Source of the DNA: Candidatus Omnitrophota bacterium
Lineage (GTDB): Bacteria > Omnitrophota > Gorgyraeia > Gygaellales > Profunditerraquicolaceae
Reading direction: 5' to 3'
Assembly: GCA_023247875.1 (NCBI GenBank)
Contig: JAHFFQ010000043.1
Coordinates: 1-6,165, forward strand
DNA length: 6,165 nt
In this document: one piece after another, positions 1-5,869 of the stretch
Position numbering within the stretch: the stretch's first letter is position 1
How the letters are laid out: each line of letters starts with the position of its first letter
Made by a program: the position numbers and the translations under genes
Notes under the pieces: model-generated
The model's input: only the letters and a program-made list of their open reading frames with translations
Database searches by the model: none
Told to the model about the DNA's origin: nothing

Positions 1-1
1 A

Positions 2-943
2 ATGCGGGATGTGTTAATTGAGCAGGTTTATCAGCGTATGCGCGATAATAAGAATATTTTATTTTTGTGCGCTGATTTTGGCTCGCCTAAACTTGATAAG
101 TTAAAAAATGATTTTAAGGAGAGATTTTTTAACGTAGGGATAGCCGAACAAAACCTGATTAATATATCTACGGGGTTTGCTTTGGAGGGTTTTACGGTTT
201 TTGCCTACGCCATTGCTCCGTTTCTGACGATGCGGGCGTATGAACAGATCAGGATAAATTTAGCTTTGCACGGCCAGCTTAAAGAGATTAATGTCAACTT
301 AGTCGGCGTGGGAGCCGGCCTTAGCTATGATGTTTCCGGACCGACCCATCACTGCCTTGAAGATATTTCGATTATGAGGGTTTTACCTAACATGGAGGTT
401 TTTTCTCCCAGCGATTGGATGCTGGCTAAGGGATGCGTAGATTATGCAATAAAGGTCAAGAAACCCAAATATATCAGGCTTGACGGAAAACCTTTGCCGC
501 GAATTTATAATTCATTAAAAGATTTTAAGATCAAGCAGGGTTTCTCCGAGTTGAAAAAAGGCAAAAAATTGTGCCTGGTTTCTACGGGCTTTATGACACA
601 CAAGGCCCTTCAGGTTGCTAAAATCTTAAATAAAGAAAATATCGATATCGGAGTTATCGATGTTTTTTTGATCAAGCCATTAAACGAAAAGTTGTTTATG
701 AAAGCACTGGAGAAATATCAGGTAGCGTTTACTTTGGAAGAAGGATTTATCAATAATGGGGGATTGGATAGTTTGGTTTTGCAATTAATTAACCGCGAAG
801 ACGCGGGGATTAAGTTCAAGAATATGGGTTTTGAGCAGCGTTATGTTTTTGAGATCGGGAGCAGGGAGCACCTGCATAAACTTAATAGATTAGACGAAAA
901 CAGCATCATCAAAAATATTAAAGCATTATTAAGGAGGCTTTAA
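2..943 (+). CDS. Transketolase, C-terminal (pyrimidine-binding) subunit of a split enzyme
   Basis: This 313-residue protein is the second half of a thiamine-diphosphate (ThDP) transketolase. Residues about 1-165 form the pyrimidine-binding domain and about 185-313 the transketolase C-terminal domain. Seen directly: GIAEQN (46-51), whose E49 should be the glutamate that activates the ThDP aminopyrimidine; GPTHH (113-117), with the active-site histidine H116; and a STGFMTHKAL segment (194-203) typical of the C-terminal domain. The diphosphate-binding GDG...N half is absent, so the partner subunit should lie just upstream of the window. The MRDVLIE start is typical of such subunits, but the ATG is at base 2, so its ribosome site and any upstream extension cannot be seen. 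Transketolases move a two-carbon ketol unit between sugar phosphates; beside heptose genes it could supply sedoheptulose 7-phosphate. A 1-deoxyxylulose-5-phosphate synthase-like or branching role is possible. Family confident; substrate unknown. Confidence 0.85.
   Translation: MRDVLIEQVYQRMRDNKNILFLCADFGSPKLDKLKNDFKERFFNVGIAEQNLINISTGFALEGFTVFAYAIAPFLTMRAYEQIRINLALHGQLKEINVNLVGVGAGLSYDVSGPTHHCLEDISIMRVLPNMEVFSPSDWMLAKGCVDYAIKVKKPKYIRLDGKPLPRIYNSLKDFKIKQGFSELKKGKKLCLVSTGFMTHKALQVAKILNKENIDIGVIDVFLIKPLNEKLFMKALEKYQVAFTLEEGFINNGGLDSLVLQLINREDAGIKFKNMGFEQRYVFEIGSREHLHKLNRLDENSIIKNIKALLRRL
931..937 (+). promoter_or_regulatory. Shine-Dalgarno site for the hddA-like gene
   Basis: AAGGAGG lies inside the last codons of the transketolase gene, 9 nt before the ATG at 947. 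It is the strongest, well-spaced ribosome site in the window and supports that start. Confidence 0.75.
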
Positions 944-946
944 ATT

Positions 947-1939
947 ATGATCATCAGTAAAACTCCTTTCAGGATTTCTTTTTTTGGCGGCGGCACGGAT
1001 TATCCCGCCTGGTTTGAAAAATACGGAGGAGCGGTATTATCTACGACTATAGATAAATATTGTTATATCACCATCCGTTACCTGCCGCCTTTTTTCGAAC
1101 ACAAGCACAGGATTGTTTATTCAGTCGTGGAGAATGTCAAGTCTACTAATGAAATAAAGCATCCGGTGGTAAGGTCAATCTTGAAATACTTTAAGATTGA
1201 TAAGGGTGTTGAGATCCACCATGACGGAGACCTGCCTGCCCGCTCAGGCTTAGGCTCAAGCTCTTCTTTTACCGTAGGCATGCTGAATTCAATCTACGCC
1301 TTAAAAGGAAAAATAATCTCCAAGAGCCAATTGGCAAAAGAAGCGATCCATATCGAGAGGGAAGTGCTTAAGGAGAGCGTAGGTTCACAGGACCAAATAG
1401 CGGTCGCCTGCGGAGGCTTCAATAAGATCGTTTTCAATAATGACCATGATTTTAGGGTGGAGGCAGTAACGCTGCATAAAGAAAAGATCCAGCAGTTACA
1501 GAACCATCTTATGCTCGTATTTACCGGCTTTTCGCGTTTTGCTTCCGAGATTGCCGTGGAGCAGATTAGAAATACGCTTAATAAGAAAAAAGAATTGGGT
1601 GCTATGCGAAATATGGTTGATCAAGCCATTGAAATCTTAAACGGCGATAGAGATATTGTTGAATTCGGCAGGCTACTGAATGAGTCTTGGAAGGTCAAGA
1701 AACATCTTTCGAGCAAGATCTCTAATCCGGAAGTTGATTCTTTGTATGAGAGGGCGATAAAGCATGGCGCTATCGGCGGAAAACTATTAGGTGCCGGAGG
1801 CGGAGGTTTTATGCTTTTGTTTGTCAGGCCCGAAGACCGGCAAAAAGTTACCCGAGGCTTAAAAGATTTCCTTGAGGTAAAATTCAGGTTTGAGAAGGAG
1901 GGAAGCCAGATAATTTATTATAATCCTCAGGAGGCATGA
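947..1939 (+). CDS. hddA: GHMP-family sugar kinase, HddA-like (D-glycero-alpha-D-manno-heptose 7-phosphate kinase)
   Basis: A 330-residue cytoplasmic GHMP kinase, close to the usual HddA length. All three family motifs are seen: an N-terminal substrate segment with FFGGGTDYP (12-20); the phosphate-binding loop PARSGLGSSSS (97-107); and the C-terminal GAGGGGF loop (282-288). D149 in SVGSQDQIA fits the catalytic base. HddA enzymes phosphorylate D-glycero-alpha-D-manno-heptose 7-phosphate at O1, giving the 1,7-bisphosphate on the way to GDP-heptose. The RISFFGGGTDYP start is the one shared by HddA and related sugar-1-kinases; galactokinases and mevalonate kinases differ there. The ATG overlap with an HddC-like nucleotidyltransferase strengthens the call. 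GmhA and GmhB, which act before and after it, are not in the window. A related fucose- or mannose-type 1-kinase cannot be excluded from sequence alone. Confidence 0.82.
   Translation: MIISKTPFRISFFGGGTDYPAWFEKYGGAVLSTTIDKYCYITIRYLPPFFEHKHRIVYSVVENVKSTNEIKHPVVRSILKYFKIDKGVEIHHDGDLPARSGLGSSSSFTVGMLNSIYALKGKIISKSQLAKEAIHIEREVLKESVGSQDQIAVACGGFNKIVFNNDHDFRVEAVTLHKEKIQQLQNHLMLVFTGFSRFASEIAVEQIRNTLNKKKELGAMRNMVDQAIEILNGDRDIVEFGRLLNESWKVKKHLSSKISNPEVDSLYERAIKHGAIGGKLLGAGGGGFMLLFVRPEDRQKVTRGLKDFLEVKFRFEKEGSQIIYYNPQEA
1929..1934 (+). promoter_or_regulatory. Shine-Dalgarno-like AGGAGG unusually close to the hddC start
   Basis: A perfect AGGAGG sits in the last codons of the kinase gene but only 1 nt before the ATG at 1936. 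Normal spacing is about 5-9 nt, so it probably serves to hold a terminating ribosome for re-initiation at the ATGA overlap. No other in-frame ATG precedes the nucleotide-binding motif, so the 1936 start stands. Confidence 0.45.
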
Positions 1940-2643
1940 TCGAAAATATCGATGTTCTTATACTCTGCGGCGGAGAAGGAAGGCGGCTTAGGCAAATATC
2001 CGGCAGAGTACCTAAGCCTATGGTTCGTATCGGAGGCAGGGTTTTCCTGGATATTATAATTGATGACCTGCAAAGATCCGGCTTTAAAAGAATTATCCTG
2101 GGGATAGGCTATCGGGCAAGATTTATTAGAAAATATTATAGTGAGCATAAGGCGCCCGGAGCAGAGATTATTTTCTCTGAAGAAAAGAAGCCTTTGGGCA
2201 CAGGCGGAGCGGTGAAAAAAGCCAAAACGCTTATCAAAAGCGAATCTTTTCTTGTGCTTAACGGAGATACATTTTCGAAATTTAGAGCAGACAGATTCAT
2301 TAAATTTTATCAACAAAAAAAAGCCAAATTGTTAATATTATTAAGAAAGACAAAGACGAATAAAGACTACGGTGCGATAACGATTGATAGAAAGTCAAAA
2401 ATAACAAGTTTCAGCGAGAAGAATGTGTCTAGCCGGGTTAACTTCGTTAACGGAGGAGTCTATTTGTTTAGTAAAACCGTATTTTCCGAGATGCCTCATA
2501 AAGCAAAATTTTCGTTAGAGTATGATTTTTTCCCGCGCATGGTCGGGAAAGGGTTTTATGGGTATAAAGAATCCGGTTTTTTCATTGATATCGGCATTCC
2601 GGAGAGGTATTTTAACGCCAAAAAATACTTCCTTAAAGCTTAG
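1936..2643 (+). CDS. hddC: Sugar-1-phosphate nucleotidyltransferase, HddC-like (heptose-1-phosphate guanylyltransferase)
   Basis: This 235-residue, single-domain Rossmann-like nucleotidyltransferase has the usual HddC length. The nucleotide loop LCGGEGRRLR (10-19) is followed by PKPM (26-29), whose K27 is the conserved lysine. GTGGAVKKA (88-96) and LNGDTF (108-113) follow; D111 is the expected metal-binding aspartate. FIDIGIPERY (216-225) closes the fold with a second metal-site aspartate, D218. HddC transfers GMP from GTP to D-glycero-alpha-D-manno-heptose 1-phosphate, giving GDP-heptose. The gene overlaps the HddA-like kinase by 4 nt (ATGA), the classic pairing. There is no C-terminal left-handed helix, so it is not a GlmU or glucose-1-phosphate adenylyltransferase form. 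The base itself (GTP against CTP or UTP) is inferred from the partner gene, not read from the motif. Confidence 0.8.
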   Translation: MIENIDVLILCGGEGRRLRQISGRVPKPMVRIGGRVFLDIIIDDLQRSGFKRIILGIGYRARFIRKYYSEHKAPGAEIIFSEEKKPLGTGGAVKKAKTLIKSESFLVLNGDTFSKFRADRFIKFYQQKKAKLLILLRKTKTNKDYGAITIDRKSKITSFSEKNVSSRVNFVNGGVYLFSKTVFSEMPHKAKFSLEYDFFPRMVGKGFYGYKESGFFIDIGIPERYFNAKKYFLKA

Positions 2644-3771
2644 ATGGAAAACTTTGATATTGTCATTATAGGTGCGGGAGTAGTTGGATTAGCTGTAGCT
2701 TGCGAATTGTCGCAGTCAAGCGTCAATAAAAACATTCTTGTGCTAGAGAAGGCTGATTCTTTTGGAGGTGAGACCAGCTCCCGGAATAGCGAAGTGATCC
2801 ACGGAGGGATGTATTATCCTTCAGGTACTTTAAAAGTCAGCTTGTGCGTAAAGGGGAGAAGATTATTATATGAGATTTGCGCAAAGCAGAATATACCCTG
2901 CAGGAAAACCGGTAAACTTATTATCGCTGTGGAAAAAGAAGAATTACCTGTTTTGGACGGCATCCGCAGGCAGGGGGAATTGAATGGAGTGGAAGGCTTA
3001 AGAATGATCACTGGGGGAGAATTAAAGAAAATAGAACCTAACCTTAACGGAATAGCCGCTTTGTTTTCCGAAGAAACCGGAATAATTGATTCCCATCGGC
3101 TAATGGAGTATTTCCTTCAAAATGCCCGAGGAAAAGGTGCTATGGTGGCGTATGGCTCCGAGGCTACTGGCATTACTAAGTCGGAGAGCGGATATAAGAT
3201 CAGCGTTAATAATAACAATGAAGCTTTGGAGATAAAATCAACTATAGTGATTAACTCTGCCGGACTTGATTCGGACACTGTAGCTGGATCCGCCGGTATC
3301 GACCTTAAGAAAAATAAATATGAGCTGCATTATTGTAAAGGCCAATATTTCAGGGTTACATCAGGAAAGGCAAAGCTTTTGAACAGGCTGGCCTATCCAG
3401 TTCCTAAACCGAAAAGCGCAGGTTTAGGCGTGCACGCAACTTTGGATTTAGGAGGAGGTTTAAGATTCGGCCCGGATGATAAGTATCTTAATAACCGGAT
3501 TAAGGATTACTCGGTTGATGAGAGCAAAAAACGCGAATTTTATTCATCAGCGGTCAAATTCATGCCGTTTATTAAAGAAGAGGATTTAAGTCCGGATTCT
3601 GCTGGTATCAGGCCAAAACTTCAGGGAGAATCGGGAGAATTCAGGGATTTTGTAATTCAAGAAGAATCGGATAAAGGCCTTCCCGGGTTCATTAATCTTA
3701 TCGGTATTGAGTCTCCGGGCTTAACCGCTTCACCGGCAATAGCGAAATATTTGAAAGGATTACTGAGATGA
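2644..3771 (+). CDS. FAD-dependent oxidoreductase, L-2-hydroxyglutarate oxidase (LhgO/L2HGDH)-like
   Basis: A 375-residue DAO-superfamily flavoprotein. The FAD dinucleotide loop GAGVVG (10-15) opens the protein and E35 (VLEKADSFGGETS) should bind the ribose. The block SSRNSEVIHGGMYYPSG (45-61), then LCVKGRR, is typical of the L-2-hydroxyglutarate dehydrogenase group. LGVHATLD (261-268), GIRPKL (331-336) and the C-terminal GIESPGLTASPAIA (354-367) are further landmarks of that group. No signal peptide or membrane helix is seen. Known relatives oxidise L-2-hydroxyglutarate to 2-oxoglutarate with electrons passed to quinone or oxygen. Inside a nucleotide-sugar operon, the substrate may instead be a sugar-derived hydroxy acid or another alpha-hydroxy compound. 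It begins on the base after the previous stop codon and overlaps the next gene by ATGA, so it is embedded in the operon. No clear ribosome site precedes it. Fold certain, substrate unknown. Confidence 0.82.
   Translation: MENFDIVIIGAGVVGLAVACELSQSSVNKNILVLEKADSFGGETSSRNSEVIHGGMYYPSGTLKVSLCVKGRRLLYEICAKQNIPCRKTGKLIIAVEKEELPVLDGIRRQGELNGVEGLRMITGGELKKIEPNLNGIAALFSEETGIIDSHRLMEYFLQNARGKGAMVAYGSEATGITKSESGYKISVNNNNEALEIKSTIVINSAGLDSDTVAGSAGIDLKKNKYELHYCKGQYFRVTSGKAKLLNRLAYPVPKPKSAGLGVHATLDLGGGLRFGPDDKYLNNRIKDYSVDESKKREFYSSAVKFMPFIKEEDLSPDSAGIRPKLQGESGEFRDFVIQEESDKGLPGFINLIGIESPGLTASPAIAKYLKGLLR
3754..3759 (+). promoter_or_regulatory. Shine-Dalgarno site for the DegT-family gene
   Basis: AAAGGA lies 8 nt before the ATG at 3768, inside the end of the FAD oxidoreductase gene. 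It supports the chosen start, which also gives the conserved N-terminal VPFG segment of the family. Confidence 0.55.
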
Positions 3772-4964
3772 AGGTTCCGTTTGGTACGATATCCATTACA
3801 CCGGAATCCCGAAAATTAATTAATCAAGCTATTAATTCCGGGAGGGTCTCTAGCGGTAAACTTGTCCGGGAGTTTGAAGAAAAATTCGCCAAGCTGGTAA
3901 ATGTTAAAGAGGCGGTAGCTGTTTCTAGCGGAACTGATGCTGATATTTTGGCTCTGGCTGCGCTCTATGATTTTGGCGCCAAGCGCCAAGATGAGGTTAT
4001 CGTTCCGGCACTATCTTTTGTTGCTACAGGTAATGCGGTTTTACATGCCGGATTTAAGCCCGTATTCGTGGATATCGAGAGGGATACATTAAATATCAAC
4101 CCCGAACTTATCGAGAAAAAGATCACCAGGAAAACGGTTGCGATCATGCCTGTTCATCTTATGGGTAAGCCGGCAAAGATGGATATTATCAGCAGGATCG
4201 CTAAAAAGCATAAATTATTTGTGATTGAAGACGCTGCCGAGGCTCATGGAGCCAGGTATAAAGGAAAAAATGCCGGGGAGTGGGGAGATATGGCTGCCTA
4301 CAGCCTGTATCTGGCCCATATTATTACTACAGTTGAAGGCGGTATTATTACGACTAATAATGAAAAACTTAGCGCCATATTAAGATCACTTCGCTCTCAT
4401 GGCCGGGCTTGTAAATGCAAAGTTTGTGTTGTCAATACTGCTTCCGAATATTGCCCGAAGAGATTCAAATATGGCAAAGATATCCGGTTTATTTTTGAAC
4501 GCGCGGGTTATTCATCGAAAATGAATGAGCTTGAGGCGGCAGTTGGCTTAGGCAGCCTTAGCGCGTATCATGAGATCATTAATAAAAGGCACCATAATCT
4601 TATTACCATGATTAAGAGGCTGAGGGAGTTCAGCGAGTATTTTTTTACTATACAAGAGGATAAGAACGAAAGGATCGGGCCGCACGCCTTTCCAATAATC
4701 GTCAAAGAAAATGCCCCGTTTAACAGGGATGAATTGGCCACTTATCTTGATCGGCGCGGGATAGACACCAGGGATCTTTTTTCCTGCATGCCTACACAAT
4801 GCCCGGGTTTTAGTTTTCTTGGGGCTCGGCTCGGAGATTTTCCTAATGCCGAGTATATGGGCAACCACGGAATTCATATCGGCGTACATCAGGATATCAA
4901 TGAAAAACATATTAATTACATCTTTAGCGTTTTGAAGGCTTTTATTGCTTCGAAAGTAAAATGA
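3768..4964 (+). CDS. DegT/DnrJ/StrS-fold PLP enzyme with His in place of the catalytic Lys; probable sugar 3-dehydratase
   Basis: A 398-residue fold-type I PLP protein of full family length. Visible marks: SSGTDADILAL (53-63), which holds the cofactor phosphate; VIEDAAEAHGA (152-162), whose D155 should contact the pyridine nitrogen; and the Schiff-base region SLYLAHIITTVEGG (179-192). In aminotransferases that region reads SF-x-x-x-K; here the lysine position is H184 (codon CAT, 4317-4319). Lysine to histidine at this place marks the 3-dehydratases ColD (GDP-4-keto-6-deoxymannose) and E1/RfbH (CDP-4-keto-6-deoxyglucose), which remove the C3 hydroxyl with PMP. The downstream loop holds C215, C217, C220 and C229, ending CPKRF, at the place where E1 binds its [2Fe-2S] cluster. 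The following gene is GDP-fucose-synthase-like, as ColC is to ColD. I infer a 3-deoxy-sugar-forming dehydratase; the substrate is unproven. A true aminotransferase is unlikely without the lysine. Confidence 0.85.
   Translation: MKVPFGTISITPESRKLINQAINSGRVSSGKLVREFEEKFAKLVNVKEAVAVSSGTDADILALAALYDFGAKRQDEVIVPALSFVATGNAVLHAGFKPVFVDIERDTLNINPELIEKKITRKTVAIMPVHLMGKPAKMDIISRIAKKHKLFVIEDAAEAHGARYKGKNAGEWGDMAAYSLYLAHIITTVEGGIITTNNEKLSAILRSLRSHGRACKCKVCVVNTASEYCPKRFKYGKDIRFIFERAGYSSKMNELEAAVGLGSLSAYHEIINKRHHNLITMIKRLREFSEYFFTIQEDKNERIGPHAFPIIVKENAPFNRDELATYLDRRGIDTRDLFSCMPTQCPGFSFLGARLGDFPNAEYMGNHGIHIGVHQDINEKHINYIFSVLKAFIASKVK
3970..3992 (+). repeat. Compact inverted repeat inside the PLP-enzyme gene
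   Basis: TTGGCGC (3973-3979), loop CAA, GCGCCAA (3983-3989) forms a perfect 7-bp stem. It extends outward by a T-G wobble and two more pairs to about 10 bp. It lies about 200 nt into the coding region and encodes FGAKRQD, so it may be only a coding coincidence. No U-run follows it, so it is not a terminator. Confidence 0.4.
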
Positions 4965-5869
4965 ATAAAAAATCGCGCATATATGTCGCCGGCCACACCG
5001 GATTTGTCGGCAGCGCTTTAACCCGGAAACTAAAAGACCTGGGTTTTAAGAAGCTGATCTTAAAGACCCATAAAGAGGTTGATCTGGTTGACCAGGATAA
5101 AGTAAATAAGTTATTCAAAAAAACGCGGCCGGAGTATGTTTTTCTTCTAGCGGCTAAGGTCGGCGGAATTCGGGCGAATAATACTTACCCCGCTGATTTT
5201 ATCTACCAGAATATCGCCATTCAGGCCAATGTAATACAGGCAGCATATAAATACAGGGCGAAAAAATTGATTTTTCCAGGGAGCGCCTGCATGTTCCCGA
5301 AATATTGCCCCCAGCCGATGAAAGAGGATTATTTGCTTGCCGGTTTAATTGAGCCGACCAATGAACCGTTTGCGGTTGCAAAGATAGCCGGGGTCAAGAT
5401 GTGCCAGGCATATAATCGCCAGTATAAGACTAATTTTATTTCTGTTGTTCCGGCGACAATTTACGGCCCGGGAGACCATTTTGGTGTTGATGGCCACGTT
5501 ATGGCTGCTTTAATTAAGAAGTTTTCCGGGAGAGAGGTAAAGGTTTGGGGCAGCGGCAAACCAAAGAGAGAATTTATTTTTATTGATGACGTTGTAAGCG
5601 CTTTAATCTTTCTGATGCAAAATTATAGCGGCGGCGAAATGATCAATATTGGGACAGGAAGAGAGATTTCCATTAAGAATCTGGCAAGAAAAATAAATGA
5701 TATTATTTCATTTGATGGAAAGGTCACCTTTGACACAAGTAAGCCTGATGGCATGCCGCGCAGGCTTTTGGATTCCAGAAAACTATTAAATATGGGTTGG
5801 AAGCCGCAAGTTGATTTAGAAAAAGGGATTAAATTGACCTGCGCGTGGTATAATACAAATACTAAATGA
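4961..5869 (+). CDS. fcl: GDP-L-fucose synthase-like SDR (Fcl/WcaG/ColC type) with catalytic Tyr replaced by Phe
   Basis: A 302-residue extended short-chain dehydrogenase, near the 300-320 residues usual for GDP-fucose synthases. Seen: NADP loop GHTGFVG (11-17), AAKVGGI (64-70), the active-site segment GSACMFPK (107-114), EPTNEPFAVAKIAG (131-144), GHV with H179, and the GDP-sugar segment KPDGMPRRLLD (261-271). Relatives epimerise C3 and C5 of a GDP-4-keto-6-deoxy sugar and reduce C4 with NADPH; ColC does C5 epimerisation and reduction after ColD. By motif alignment to E. coli Fcl, S107, C109, K140 and H179 are kept as S108, C110, K141 and H179. The YxxxK tyrosine (Y136) is F137 (codon TTT). 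The epimerase residues are therefore present but the reductase proton donor is missing. It overlaps both neighbours by ATGA. Family confident; the reaction is uncertain because of F137. Confidence 0.84.
   Translation: MNKKSRIYVAGHTGFVGSALTRKLKDLGFKKLILKTHKEVDLVDQDKVNKLFKKTRPEYVFLLAAKVGGIRANNTYPADFIYQNIAIQANVIQAAYKYRAKKLIFPGSACMFPKYCPQPMKEDYLLAGLIEPTNEPFAVAKIAGVKMCQAYNRQYKTNFISVVPATIYGPGDHFGVDGHVMAALIKKFSGREVKVWGSGKPKREFIFIDDVVSALIFLMQNYSGGEMINIGTGREISIKNLARKINDIISFDGKVTFDTSKPDGMPRRLLDSRKLLNMGWKPQVDLEKGIKLTCAWYNTNTK
5846..5854 (+). promoter_or_regulatory. Possible extended -10 promoter before the last gene
   Basis: TGGTATAAT (TGN plus a perfect TATAAT) lies 11 nt before the ATG at 5866. A TTGACC occurs at 5834-5839, but the 9-bp gap is far too short for a normal -35. 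Transcripts would start about 5 nt before the ATG. The bases also encode W-Y-N of the upstream protein, so chance is quite possible. Confidence 0.3.

Noticed and set aside
1927..2316. 129-codon open frame on the minus strand
   Set aside because: It lies opposite the nucleotidyltransferase gene, whose motifs are clear, and its translation shows no recognisable domain. It is a shadow of that gene.
2315..2322. Run of eight A bases in the nucleotidyltransferase gene, a possible slippage site
   Set aside because: It encodes Lys codons in a non-conserved stretch, and the reading frame is intact and matches the family on both sides. There is no sign of a functional frameshift product.
2437..2451. 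GTTAAC-TTC-GTTAAC short inverted repeat
   Set aside because: Each arm is itself a 6-bp palindrome and the stem does not extend cleanly. It encodes the conserved VNFVNGG segment, so a coding coincidence is likely.
4548..4910. 120-codon open frame on the minus strand
   Set aside because: It is opposite the conserved C-terminal part of the PLP enzyme, has no family motif and no separate promoter or ribosome site.
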